Positions 1-9,595 of a stretch of 64,000 nucleotides of DNA are shown here, piece after piece. Within the stretch, counting starts at the first letter, position 1. Each line of letters opens with the position of its first letter. The stretch is from Melieria omissa (lineage: Eukaryota; Arthropoda; Insecta; Diptera; Ulidiidae). The stretch spans positions 65,476,932 through 65,540,931 of the forward strand of contig OZ020270.1 in NCBI GenBank assembly GCA_963971225.1, written 5' to 3'. The notes under the pieces are model-generated. The model had not been told where the DNA came from, did no database searches, and saw nothing but the letters and a program-made list of their open reading frames with translations. The position numbers and the translations under genes are program-made.

Positions 1-1045
1 ACCTGGGTATCACCAAAACCGTCGCCAAAATAAAAAGACGATTCTACTGGGTAGGATGTCAGGAGTCTGTAGCCGAGTGGATTAAGAGCTGCGACCGATG
101 TTCAGCCGCGAAAGGGCCGACAAGAAAATCTCGAGGCCGCATGCAGCAGTACAACGTGGGAGCGCCCTTCGAGCGGATTGCTATGGACGTCGCCGGCCCA
201 TTCCCAACTAGCACTCAAGGCAACAAATATGTGCTGGTCGTATGGGATTACTTCAGCAAATGGCCCGAAGTGTACCCTATTCCTAACCAGGAGGCCACCA
301 CGATCTCGGAAAAGCTGGTAACAACTGGGTAGCCAGGTTCGGAGTTCCGTTGGAGTTGCACTCAGATCAAGGCCGGAATTTCGAGTCTGCGGTATTCAAG
401 GAAGTGTGTGAGCTGCTGGGGATAAAGAAAACGCGTACCACTCCTTTGCACCCACAGTCCGACGGCATGGTGGAACGCTTTAACCGGACACTGGAGGAAT
501 ACCTGCGGAAAGTGGTAGGCAGGAATCAAAAGGATTGGGACACGCATATCCCCCTGTTCCTGATGGCGTATAGGTCAGCCCCGCACGACACGACATCACT
601 CACTCCAGCCCGAGCAGTGTTCGGAACAGAGTTGCGGTTACCCGCTGACTTGAAGTTCGGGGTAGTCAGCACGACGGGAGGCGCTAAGACGGACTACGTG
701 GCCAATAAGCGGGCGGAACTGGAGGAAATTCACCAATTTATAAGGGGCCGCACCAAACTGGTCAGCGATAAGGCGAAAGCCAGATACGATCTACGGGCCA
801 ACTCAGCAGGGTTCCAAGAAGGCGATTTGGTAATGCTCTACAACCCGCAGCGGAGGAAAGGTTTGTCTCCGAAACTTCAAGCGTCATGGAAAGGACCGTA
901 CGAAGTCGTGACTAGGATTAACGACGTGGTATACCGGATTCAACGTTGCAGCAATAGAGGCGCTAAGCTGAAGGTAGTCCATTTGGAGCGTCTGGCGCCT
1001 CATCACAGCGGAGCCTCGGCACTTGTTCGGGATGAACAAGTCTAA
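1..1045 (+). pseudogene. Integrase, 3' part, unit 1 (frameshifted)
   Basis: This is the truncated left-edge copy of the Ty3/Gypsy-type integrase that is complete at 3588-4820. It starts inside the zinc-binding segment and contains the DDE core with the D in 'AMDVAGPF', the D in 'HSDQG' and the E in 'VERFNR'. One base is missing near 318-321 compared with unit 2, which causes a TAG at 330-332 and splits the frame. The same deletion occurs in unit 3 but not in units 2, 4 or 5. The C-terminal GPY/F module is present near 892-905. Confidence 0.9.
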
Positions 1046-1056
1046 GTGGTGGGCAG

Positions 1057-1481
1057 TGTAACGATAAGACAGTCTGTCGCTGTGCAAAGCAACCCTGCCG
1101 CTTCGCGCCGTGCCATAATTGAATGTGGCAACGACGGCCGCGATAATAACTTTTAGTCCAATCTGGCAACAATGGTCGCGATCATCAGGGAAGCATTTAG
1201 TCCACTCCGGAATGTGCGGGAACGATCTGCGCGATGGTAGGACAGAGTATAAAAGGTGGCCGGATGCGGGCAACGAGTCAGTCTGGTTTTGACAAGTGAA
1301 GTTGCCACACGGAATAATTAAGCAAATACTTAAGTGTACGAACAGTAAAGTGTAAACTGTGAATAATAAAGTGACTGTTGGTGTATTTTATTGTCTGTGT
1401 TTAAGAAACTGACTGTGTTTTATTTTCAAATCACACAATCCAGAGATACGTGACAGCCCACTAGACTTAGTATTCGTAACA
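1057..1481 (+). repeat. 3' LTR of unit 1 (425-bp A form)
   Basis: It begins TGTAACGATAAG and ends GTATTCGTAACA, giving TG...CA ends. A short purine-rich stretch (1045-1056) precedes it as a weak polypurine tract. It is followed by ATAT (1482-1485) and directly by another LTR. A TATA box lies at 1248-1254, a TCAGT initiator at 1278-1282 and an AATAAA signal at 1365-1370. It lacks part of the U3 repeat block found in the 476-bp B form. Confidence 0.92.
1248..1283 (+). promoter_or_regulatory. LTR A core promoter (TATA plus initiator)
   Basis: TATAAAA at 1248-1254 is followed about 30 bp later by TCAGT at 1278-1282, which matches the arthropod initiator consensus. The spacing is right for RNA polymerase II transcription starting at the U3/R boundary of the LTR. 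The equivalent motif recurs in the 3' LTR of every unit. Confidence 0.75.
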
Positions 1482-1485
1482 ATAT

Positions 1486-1961
1486 TGTAACGATAAGACA
1501 GTCTGTCGCTGTGCAAAGCAACCCTGTCGCTACACGCCGTGCTATAATTCAATCTGGCAACGACGGCCGCGATAAGGGAAACTTTTAGTACAACCTGATA
1601 ATGACGGCCGCGATAATAAGGGAAACTTTTAGTCCAACCTGGCAATGATGGCTCGCGATCATCATGGAAACCTGTAGTCCACTCTGGAATGTGCGAGAAC
1701 GATCTGCGCGATAACCGGACAGGTATAAAAGGCAGCCGGGTACGGCGCAGCGAGTCAGTCTTGGTTTAGACAAGTGAAGGTGCCACACGGAGTAAATAAT
1801 TAAGTGTACAGACAGTAAAGTGTAAAATTTGTGAAATAAAGTGATCGTTGGTTTTTTTTTAATGACTGCGTTTGAGAAACTAAGTGTGTTTTGTTTATTT
1901 CAAATTAGGCAATCCAGAGATACGTACTAGCCCACTAGAACTAAAATTAGTATTCGTAACA
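1486..1961 (+). repeat. 5' LTR of unit 2 (476-bp B form)
   Basis: TG...CA ends, with ATAT on its left. U3 contains repeated blocks of the type 'GGCCGCGATAATAAGGG' plus 'TTTTAGTCCAACCTGGCA'. TATAAAA lies at 1724-1730, TCAGT at 1755-1759 and AATAAA at 1835-1840. Base 1908 is G here, but C in the B-form LTRs of units 3 to 5. Confidence 0.93.
1724..1759 (+). promoter_or_regulatory. LTR B core promoter (TATA plus initiator)
   Basis: TATAAAA at 1724-1730 is followed by the initiator TCAGT at 1755-1759. This should start the genomic RNA of unit 2 about 200 bp upstream of the primer-binding site. The same promoter recurs at 5499, 9273 and 13048 in units 3 to 5. Confidence 0.75.
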
Positions 1962-1963
1962 TT

Positions 1964-1981
1964 TGGTGTCAGAAGTGGGAT
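1964..1981 (+). promoter_or_regulatory. Primer-binding site, tRNA-Leu type, unit 2
   Basis: The 18 bases TGGTGTCAGAAGTGGGAT start 2 bp after the 5' LTR and are complementary to the CCA-tailed 3' end expected for an animal tRNA-Leu (...CCCACTTCTGACA-CCA). This marks the internal boundary of the 5' LTR and the minus-strand priming site. Identical sites occur at 5739-5756, 9513-9530 and 13288-13305. The tRNA match is from memory of tRNA sequences. Confidence 0.85.
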
Positions 1982-2046
1982 TGTGGAAAATTGAAAATAA
2001 ACAAAAAAATAAATAACTAAATAAATAAAATTATAAAAGCACGGAC

Positions 2047-3560
2047 ATGGTTAAACTCGAGCTGCTGAAGGTAGACCAGCTGAAGAAGGAGCTGGCTGCC
2101 TGGAATTTGCCAGCTGCTGGCGGAAAGGTGGAGTTGCAGTTGCGCTTGCGAGAAGCATGTGTTGGACAAGCGTTGGACATGAGCAAACTAATGGCTGCGC
2201 TCAAAGGCATACCGGCGCAAATGGAAACGGCAAATGGCAAGAAATGGCAGCGAAAATGGAAACTGCGAATCAAGAGATGGCAGCGAAGCTGGAAACTACG
2301 AATCTCGAAATTTCGGCAAAAGTCGAGACAGCAAATCGAGAAATGTCAGCGAAGCTGAAAACTACGAATCTCGAAATTTCGGCAAAAGTCGAGACTGCAA
2401 ATCGAGAAATGGCGGAAAATTCTGCGCGCATAGAGCAGAAGGTGGAGGAAATTTCCAATAGCCTGAATGTGAAAGTTGAGCATCTCGAGACGCGAATAGA
2501 CGATTGGGACAAACGAGTTGACGAAATGGGTGAATCCCTGAATAGACGAGTTGACAACCTGGATGAGTCCTTGAACAAACGAGTTGACAGTCTGGAAGAT
2601 TCGATGCACAGAAAGATAGACGAACGGCTTCGAGAGGTACAGCTTCGAGCAAGGGTGCAGTCAGTTGAGGAAAGTTTCGCCATAGAAGTGCCTACTTATG
2701 ATGGTACTACGTCGTTTGACACATTCAAACTACAATTCGAGATGGCTGCTTTGGAGAGTCAGTGGACCGATGTTAGGAAAGGTCGGAGACTGATACTGGC
2801 TCTGAAAGGTCCTGCGGCTGAGGTAATCAAATCAGTTCCAGAATGTTTAAGAGGTGATTACGACACCGTCATAAGGGCGCTGGCAGCCAGATACAGCGAC
2901 GAGCACAACAAAATGCTGTATTATTGCGAGCTGAAGAGCCGTAGACAAAGGGCCAACGAGGCGCTGCAGACATATGCAGCGGACATTGAGCGGCTCGTAC
3001 AGTTGTGCTACCCGAAATTCGGCGCTGATAACCTCGAGAGGATGAAGATTGAGTCATTTATTGAAGGTCTTCATGACCCAGAGACACGTCGGAGTGCGTT
3101 GATGATGGGCAAGCCGACATTTAAGGAGACGGTGGCCAGCGCGATGACGTATGAGGCAGCCTGGGGAGGAAGTCTTCGACATTCATCTGCGGAAAAGCGT
3201 CGAGCCCAATCTGGACGTGTCACCCAAAACCAGACCGTGAGCTCGGAGGCACCAGCGGGGCTGCGGGCAGTGTCATCTAGAGTTAGTTGCTGGCGATGTG
3301 GCAAGCAAGGCCACATATCACGAGACTGCCATCTGCGAGAAAAGCGTTCCGGACAACAGATGTCGCCAAGAAGGGCTGCCGCTCTGCCACACCATTCGTG
3401 CAAAACCGAGTGCAGGCATAACTCGCGAGCCGAAAGCGAAGGACAAATTGTGGATGTTCGGTCGATAAGCGTTATGCCAGAGGAAGAGTGGTCTGCGGAA
3501 AGGCTACGAAACGACCAGCGTGAGGATGCGGATCTTGCCAAAATCGTTGAAGGCAAATAG
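2047..3560 (+). pseudogene. Gag, unit 2 (frame break near the N-terminus)
   Basis: The first frame starts at 2047, just after the leader, and its first ~37 residues look like a SAP nucleic-acid-binding motif (Leu/Lys-rich helices and a Gly-Gly-Lys turn). The reading then continues in another frame (open 2157-3560), so a shift lies near 2230-2240. The second frame holds an 11-residue coiled-coil repeat of the 'MAAKMETANQE' kind, a long coiled coil to about residue 170, a retrotransposon capsid-like region at about 180-285, and a CX2CX4HX4C zinc knuckle at residues 378-391 (3288-3329). It ends at TAG 3558-3560. The last ~30 residues resemble the tether that normally precedes integrase, showing where the RT region was lost. 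Confidence 0.88.
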
Positions 3561-3587
3561 CAAGGCGCACGTCCAGACTGGCAGGAG

Positions 3588-4820
3588 ATGGCTGGTGAAA
3601 GCCCGATCGCTAAGGCTTACTGGGCACAGTGGAAAAGTCTGCGGCTGAAGGAAGGCTGCCTGTACCGCGAATGGGAGAGCGCGGATGGTCGTACCAGCAA
3701 CCCCCTAATGGTAGTGCCGAAAAGCAGAATCAACGAGGTCATCGAGGCATACCATAACGACTCCAGTGGAGGGCACCTGGGTATCACCAAAACCGTCGCC
3801 AAAATAAAAAGACGATTCTACTGGGTAGGATGTCAGGAGTCTGTAGCCGAGTGGATTAAGAGCTGCGACCGATGTTCAGCCGCGAAAGGGCCGACAAGAA
3901 AATCTCGAGGCCGCATGCAGCAGTACAACGTGGGAGCGCCCTTCGAGCGGATTGCTATGGACGTCGCCGGCCCATTCCCAACTAGCACTCAAGGCAACAA
4001 ATATGTCCTGGTCGTATGGGATTACTTCAGCAAATGGCCCGAAGTGTACCCTATTCCTAACCAGGAGGCCACCACGATCTCGGAAAAGCTGGTAAACAAC
4101 TGGGTAGCCAGGTTCGGAGTTCCGTTGGAGTTGCACTCAGATCAAGGCCGGAATTTCGAGTCTGCGGTATTCAAGGAAGTGTGTGAGCTGCTGGGGATAA
4201 AGAAAACGCGTACCACTCCTTTGCACCCACAGTCCGACGGCATGGTGGAACGCTTTAACCGGACACTGGAGAAATACCTGCGGAAAGTGGTAGGCAGGAA
4301 TCAAAAGGATTGGGACACGCATATCCCCCTGTTCCTGATGGCGTATAGGTCAGCCCCGCACGACACGACATCACTCACTCCAGCCCGAGCAGTGTTCGGA
4401 ACAGAGTTGCGGTTACCCGCTGACTTGAAGTTCGGGGTAGTCAGCACGACGGGAGGCGCTAAGACGGACTACGTGGCCAATAAGCGGGCGGAACTGGAGG
4501 AAATTCACCAATTTATAAGGGGCCGCACCAAACTGGTCAGCGATAAGGCGAAAGCCAGATACGATCTACGGGCCAACTCAGCAGGGTTCCAAAAAGGCGA
4601 TTTGGTAATGCTCTACAACCCGCAGCGGAGGAAAGGTTTGTCTCCGAAACTTCAAGCGTCATGGGAAGGACCGTACGAAGTCGTGACTAGGATTAACGAC
4701 GTGGTATACCGGATTCAACGTTGCAGCAATAGAGGCGCTAAGCTGAAGGTAGTCCATTTGGAGCGTCTGGCGCCTCATCACAGCGGAGCCTCGGCACTTG
4801 TTCGGGACGAACAAGTCTAA
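3588..4820 (+). CDS. Ty3/Gypsy-type integrase, unit 2
   Basis: This 410-residue ORF has an HHCC zinc-binding domain (H56, H63, C93, C96) and a DDE core with D125, D185 and E221, which is the DD35E spacing of retroviral-type integrases. A GPY/F module follows ('GPYEVV'). It would insert element cDNA into chromosomes. It lies 27 bp past the gag stop, in the same frame as gag, so it would need readthrough or a separate start; the first Met here is only the first available one. No protease or RT lies between it and gag. It differs from unit 5 by E-to-K changes in 'LEKYLRK' and 'FQKGD'. Confidence 0.9.
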   Translation: MAGESPIAKAYWAQWKSLRLKEGCLYREWESADGRTSNPLMVVPKSRINEVIEAYHNDSSGGHLGITKTVAKIKRRFYWVGCQESVAEWIKSCDRCSAAKGPTRKSRGRMQQYNVGAPFERIAMDVAGPFPTSTQGNKYVLVVWDYFSKWPEVYPIPNQEATTISEKLVNNWVARFGVPLELHSDQGRNFESAVFKEVCELLGIKKTRTTPLHPQSDGMVERFNRTLEKYLRKVVGRNQKDWDTHIPLFLMAYRSAPHDTTSLTPARAVFGTELRLPADLKFGVVSTTGGAKTDYVANKRAELEEIHQFIRGRTKLVSDKAKARYDLRANSAGFQKGDLVMLYNPQRRKGLSPKLQASWEGPYEVVTRINDVVYRIQRCSNRGAKLKVVHLERLAPHHSGASALVRDEQV

Positions 4821-4831
4821 GTGGTGGGCAG

Positions 4832-5256
4832 TGTAACGATAAGACAGTCTGTCGCTGTGCAAAGCAACCCTGCCGCTTCGCGCCGTGCCATAATTGAATG
4901 TGGCAACGACGGCCGCGATAATAACTTTTAGTCCAATCTGGCAACAATGGTCGCGATCATCAGGGAAGCATTTAGTCCACTCCGGAATGTGCGGGAACGA
5001 TCTGCGCGATGGTCGGACAGAGTATAAAAGGTGGCCGGATGCGGGCAACGAGTCAGTCTGGTTTTGACAAGTGAAGTTGCCACACGGAATAATTAAGCAA
5101 ATACTTAAGTGTACGAACAGTAAAGTGTAAACTGTGAATAATAAAGTGACTGTTGGTGTATTTTATTGTCTGTGTTTAAGAAACTGACTGTGTTTTATTT
5201 TCAAATCACACAATCCAGAGATACGTGACAGCCCACTAGACTTAGTATTCGTAACA
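4832..5256 (+). repeat. 3' LTR of unit 2 (A form)
   Basis: Same 425-bp form as 1057-1481, with C instead of A in the 'GATGGTCGGACA' segment upstream of the TATA box. It is followed by ATAT (5257-5260) and the next LTR. Confidence 0.93.
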
Positions 5257-5260
5257 ATAT

Positions 5261-5736
5261 TGTAACGATAAGACAGTCTGTCGCTGTGCAAAGCAACCCT
5301 GTCGCTTCACGCCGTGCTATAATTCAATCTGGCAACGACGGCCGCGATAAGGGAAACTTTTAGTACAACCTGACAATGACGGCCGCGATAATAAGGGAAA
5401 CTTTTAGTCCAACCTGGCAATGATGGCTCGCGATCATCATGGAAACCTGTAGTCCACTCTGGAATGTGCGAGAACGATCTGCGCGATAACCGGACAGGTA
5501 TAAAAGGCAGCCGGGTACGGCGCAGCGAGTCAGTCTTGGTTTAGACAAGTGAAGGTGCCACACGGAGTAAATAATTAAGTGTACAGACAGTAAAGTGTAA
5601 AATTTGTGAAATAAAGTGATCGTTGGTTTTTTTTTAATGACTGCGTTTGAGAAACTAAGTGTGTTTTGTTTATTTCAAATTACGCAATCCAGAGATACGT
5701 ACTAGCCCACTAGAACTAAAATTAGTATTCGTAACA
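5261..5736 (+). repeat. 5' LTR of unit 3 (B form)
   Basis: 476 bp, TG...CA ends, ATAT at 5257-5260. It reads 'GTCGCTTCACG' and 'CTGACAATG', where units 2 and 4 read 'GTCGCTACACG' and 'CTGATAATG'; unit 5 shares the unit 3 variants. TATAAAA at 5499-5505. Confidence 0.93.
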
Positions 5737-5738
5737 TT

Positions 5739-5756
5739 TGGTGTCAGAAGTGGGAT
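5739..5756 (+). promoter_or_regulatory. Primer-binding site, tRNA-Leu type, unit 3
   Basis: Same 18-base site as in unit 2, 2 bp downstream of the 5' LTR. Confidence 0.85.
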
Positions 5757-5821
5757 TGTGGAAAATTGAAAATAAACAAAAAAATAAATAACTAAATAAA
5801 TAAAATTATAAAAGCACGGAC

Positions 5822-7335
5822 ATGGTTAAACTCGAGCTGCTGAAGGTAGACCAGCTGAAGAAGGAGCTGGCTGCCTGGAATTTGCCAGCTGCTGGCGGAA
5901 AGGTGGAGTTGCAGTTGCGCTTGCGAGAAGCATGTGTTGGACAAGCGTTGGACATGAGCAAACTAATGGCTGCGCTCAAAGGCATACCGGCGCAAATGGA
6001 AACGGCAAATGGCAAGAAATGGCAGCGAAAATGGAAACTGCGAATCAAGAGATGGCAGCGAAGCTGGAAACTACGAATCTCGAAATTTCGGCAAAAGTCG
6101 AGACAGCAAATCGAGAAATGTCAGCGAAGCTGGAAACTACGAATCTCGAAATTTCCGCAAAAGTCGAGACTGCAAATCGAGAAATGGCGGAAAATTCTGC
6201 GCGCATAGAGCAGAAGGTGGAGGAAATTTCCAATAGCCTGAATGTGAAAGTTGAGCATCTCGAGACGCGAATAGACGATTGGGACAAACGAGTTGACGAA
6301 ATGGGTGAATCCCTGAATAGACGAGTTGACAACCTGGATGAGTCCTTGAACAAACGAGTTGACAGTCTGGAAGATTCGATGCACAGAAAGATAGACGAAC
6401 GGCTTCGAGAGGTACAGCTTCGAGCAAGGGTGCAGTCAGTTGAGGAAAGTTTCGCCATAGAAGTGCCTACTTATGATGGTACTACGTCGTTTGACACATT
6501 CAAACTACAATTCGAGATGGCTGCTTTGGAGAGTCAGTGGACCGATGTTAGGAAAGGTCGGAGACTGATACTGGCTCTGAAAGGTCCTGCGGCTGAGGTA
6601 ATCAAATCAGTTCCAGAATGTTTAAGAGGTGATTACGACACCGTCATAAGGGCGCTGGCAGCCAGATACAGCGACGAGCACAACAAAATGCTGTATTATT
6701 GCGAGCTGAAGAGCCGTAGACAAAGGGCCAACGAGGCGCTGCAGACATATGCAGCGGACATTGAGCGGCTCGTACAGTTGTGCTACCCGAAATTCGGCGC
6801 TGATAACCTCGAGAGGATGAAGATTGAGTCATTTATTGAAGGTCTTCATGACCCAGAGACACGTCGGAGTGCGTTGATGATGGGCAAGCCGACATTTAAG
6901 GAGACGGTGGCCAGCGCGATGACGTATGAGGCAGCCTGGGGAGGAAGTCTTCGACATTCACCTGCGGAAAAGCGTCGAGCCCAATCTGGACGTGTCACCC
7001 AAAACCAGACCGTGAGCTCGGAGGCACCAGCGGGGCTGCGGGCAGTGTCATCTAGAGTTAGTTGCTGGCGATGTGGCAAGCAAGGCCACATATCACGAGA
7101 CTGCCATCTGCGAGAAAAGCGTTCCGGACAACAGATGTCGCCAAGAAGGGCTGCCGCTCTGCCACACCATTCGTGCAAAACCGAGTGCAGGCATAACTCG
7201 CGAGCCGAAAGCGAAGGACAAATTGTGGATGTTCGGTCGATAAGCGTTATGCCAGAGGAAGAGTGGTCTGCGGAAAGGCTACGAAACGACCAGCGTGAGG
7301 ATGCGGATCTTGCCAAAATCGTTGAAGGCAAATAG
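5822..7335 (+). pseudogene. Gag, unit 3 (frame break near the N-terminus)
   Basis: Same layout as the unit 2 gag: SAP-like start in one frame (5822-6208), coiled coil, capsid-like region and zinc knuckle in the other (5932-7335), and the same terminal TAG. Variants shared with unit 5 and not with units 2 and 4 are E in 'SAKLETTNLE' and P in 'RHSPAEK'. A private change in the coiled-coil repeat gives 'ISKFPQKSR' in the first frame. Confidence 0.87.
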
Positions 7336-7362
7336 CAAGGCGCACGTCCAGACTGGCAGGAG

Positions 7363-8594
7363 ATGGCTGGTGAAAGCCCGATCGCTAAGGCTTACTGGGC
7401 ACAGTGGAAAAGTCTGCGGCTGAAGGAAGGCTGCCTGTACCGCGAATGGGAGAGCGCGGATGGTCGTACCAGCAACCCCCTAATGGTAGTGCCGAAAAGC
7501 AGAATCAACGAGGTCATCGAGGCATACCATAACGACTCCAGTGGAGGGCACCTGGGTATCACCAAAACCGTCGCCAAAATAAAAAGACGATTCTACTGGG
7601 TAGGATGTCAGGAGTCTGTAGCCGAGTGGATTAAGAGCTGCGACCGATGTTCAGCCGCGAAAGGGCCGACAAGAAAATCTCGAGGCCGCATGCAGCAGTA
7701 CAACGTGGGAGCGCCCTTCGAGCGGATTGCTATGGACGTCGCCGGCCCATTCCCAACTAGCACTCAAGGCAACAAATATGTGCTGGTCGTATGGGATTAC
7801 TTCAGCAAATGGCCCGAAGTGTACCCTATTCCTAACCAGGAGGCCACCACGATCTCGGAAAAGCTGGTAACAACTGGGTAGCCAGGTTCGGAGTTCCGTT
7901 GGAGTTGCACTCAGATCAAGGCCGGAATTTCGAGTCTGCGGTATTCAAGGAAGTGTGTGAGCTGCTGGGGATAAAGAAAACGCGTACCACTCCTTTGCAC
8001 CCACAGTCCGACGGCATGGTGGAACGCTTTAACCGGACACTGGAGGAATACCTGCGGAAAGTGGTAGGCAGGAATCAAAAGGATTGGGACACGCATATCC
8101 CCCTGTTCCTGATGGCGTATAGGTCAGCCCCGCACGACACGACATCACTCACTCCAGCCCGAGCAGTGTTCGGAACAGAGTTGCGGTTACCCGCTGACTT
8201 GAAGTTCGGGGTAGTCAGCACGACGGGAGGCGCTAAGACGGACTACGTGGCCAATAAGCGGGCGGAACTGGAGGAAATTCACCAATTTATAAGGGGCCGC
8301 ACCAAACTGGTCAGCGATAAGGCGAAAGCCAGATACGATCTACGGGCCAACTCAGCAGGGTTCCAAGAAGGCGATTTGGTAATGCTCTACAACCCGCAGC
8401 GGAGGAAAGGTTTGTCTCCGAAACTTCAAGCGTCATGGAAAGGACCGTACGAAGTCGTGACTAGGATTAACGACGTGGTATACCGGATTCAACGTTGCAG
8501 CAATAGAGGCGCTAAGCTGAAGGTAGTCCATTTGGAGCGTCTGGCGCCTCATCACAGCGGAGCCTCGGCACTTGTTCGGGATGAACAAGTCTAA
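7363..8594 (+). pseudogene. Integrase, unit 3 (1-bp deletion)
   Basis: Zinc-binding and first catalytic segments are open to 7881 (172 residues), then the missing base near 7868 gives a stop; the rest continues in another frame at 7899-8594 with the second D, the E and the GPY/F module. The break falls between the first two catalytic aspartates, so no active integrase can be made from either piece alone. It is identical in kind to unit 1. Confidence 0.92.
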
Positions 8595-8605
8595 GTGGTG
8601 GGCAG

Positions 8606-9030
8606 TGTAACGATAAGACAGTCTGTCGCTGTGCAAAGCAACCCTGCCGCTTCGCGCCGTGCCATAATTGAATGTGGCAACGACGGCCGCGATAATAACT
8701 TTTAGTCCAATCTGGCAACAATGGTCGCGATCATCAGGGAAGCATTTAGTCCACTCCGGAATGTGCGGGAACGATCTGCGCGATGGTAGGACAGAGTATA
8801 AAAGGTGGCCGGATGCGGGCAACGAGTCAGTCTGGTTTTGACAAGTGAAGTTGCCACACGGAATAATTAAGCAAATACTTAAGTGTACGAACAGTAAAGT
8901 GTAAACTGTGAATAATAAAGTGACTGTTGGTGTATTTTATTGTCTGTGTTTAAGAAACTGACTGTGTTTTATTTTCAAATCACACAATCCAGAGATACGT
9001 GACAGCCCACTAGACTTAGTATTCGTAACA
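8606..9030 (+). repeat. 3' LTR of unit 3 (A form)
   Basis: 425 bp; reads 'GATGGTAGGACA' like unit 1 and unlike units 2 and 4. ATAT follows at 9031-9034. Confidence 0.93.
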
Positions 9031-9034
9031 ATAT

Positions 9035-9510
9035 TGTAACGATAAGACAGTCTGTCGCTGTGCAAAGCAACCCTGTCGCTACACGCCGTGCTATAATTCA
9101 ATCTGGCAACGACGGCCGCGATAAGGGAAACTTTTAGTACAACCTGATAATGACGGCCGCGATAATAAGGGAAACTTTTAGTCCAACCTGGCAATGATGG
9201 CTCGCGATCATCATGGAAACCTGTAGTCCACTCTGGAATGTGCGAGAACGATCTGCGCGATAACCGGACAGGTATAAAAGGCAGCCGGGTACGGCGCAGC
9301 GAGTCAGTCTTGGTTTAGACAAGTGAAGGTGCCACACGGAGTAAATAATTAAGTGTACAGACAGTAAAGTGTAAAATTTGTGAAATAAAGTGATCGTTGG
9401 TTTTTTTTTAATGACTGCGTTTGAGAAACTAAGTGTGTTTTGTTTATTTCAAATTACGCAATCCAGAGATACGTACTAGCCCACTAGAACTAAAATTAGT
9501 ATTCGTAACA
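9035..9510 (+). repeat. 5' LTR of unit 4 (B form)
   Basis: 476 bp, same variants as the unit 2 5' LTR ('GTCGCTACACG', 'CTGATAATG'). TATAAAA at 9273-9279. Confidence 0.93.
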
Positions 9511-9512
9511 TT

Positions 9513-9530
9513 TGGTGTCAGAAGTGGGAT
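9513..9530 (+). promoter_or_regulatory. Primer-binding site, tRNA-Leu type, unit 4
   Basis: Same 18-base site as in unit 2. Confidence 0.85.
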
Positions 9531-9595
9531 TGTGGAAAATTGAAAATAAACAAAAAAATAAATAACTAAATAAATAAAATTATAAAAGCACGGAC

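Larger units (their letters stand above)
1486..5256 (+). mobile_element. Array unit 2 (LTR-gag-int-LTR)
   Basis: Complete 3771-bp unit: 5' LTR 1486-1961, primer site 1964-1981, gag 2047-3560, integrase 3588-4820, 3' LTR 4832-5256. ATAT flanks both ends. Its two LTRs differ in length (476 against 425 bp) and in internal sequence, which would not be expected of a single fresh insertion. Its gag and integrase variants match unit 4 almost exactly. Confidence 0.93.
5261..9030 (+). mobile_element. Array unit 3 (LTR-gag-int-LTR)
   Basis: A 3770-bp unit, one base shorter than its neighbours because of the integrase deletion shared with unit 1. 5' LTR 5261-5736, primer site 5739-5756, gag 5822-7335, integrase remnant 7363-8594, 3' LTR 8606-9030. 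Its sequence variants pair it with unit 1, not with units 2 or 4. Confidence 0.93.

Noticed and set aside
884..1273. Reverse frames of 129 and 69 codons across the integrase end and 3' LTR
   Set aside because: They overlap a real gene and an LTR on the other strand and carry no recognisable motif.
1057..1961. CRISPR-like or regulatory repeat array in the repeated GGCCGCGATAA blocks
   Set aside because: The blocks are the U3 repeats of LTRs in a eukaryotic retroelement, with no spacers.
2270..2683. Reverse-strand frame of 137 codons opposite gag, repeated in each unit (also 6045, 9819, 13594)
   Set aside because: It is Ser/Arg/Phe-rich noise produced by reading the coiled-coil repeat backwards; its conservation is explained by tandem duplication.
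3071..3556. Reverse-strand 161-codon frame opposite the gag C-terminus (also 6846, 10620, 14395)
   Set aside because: Shadow of gag; no motif and no independent start context.
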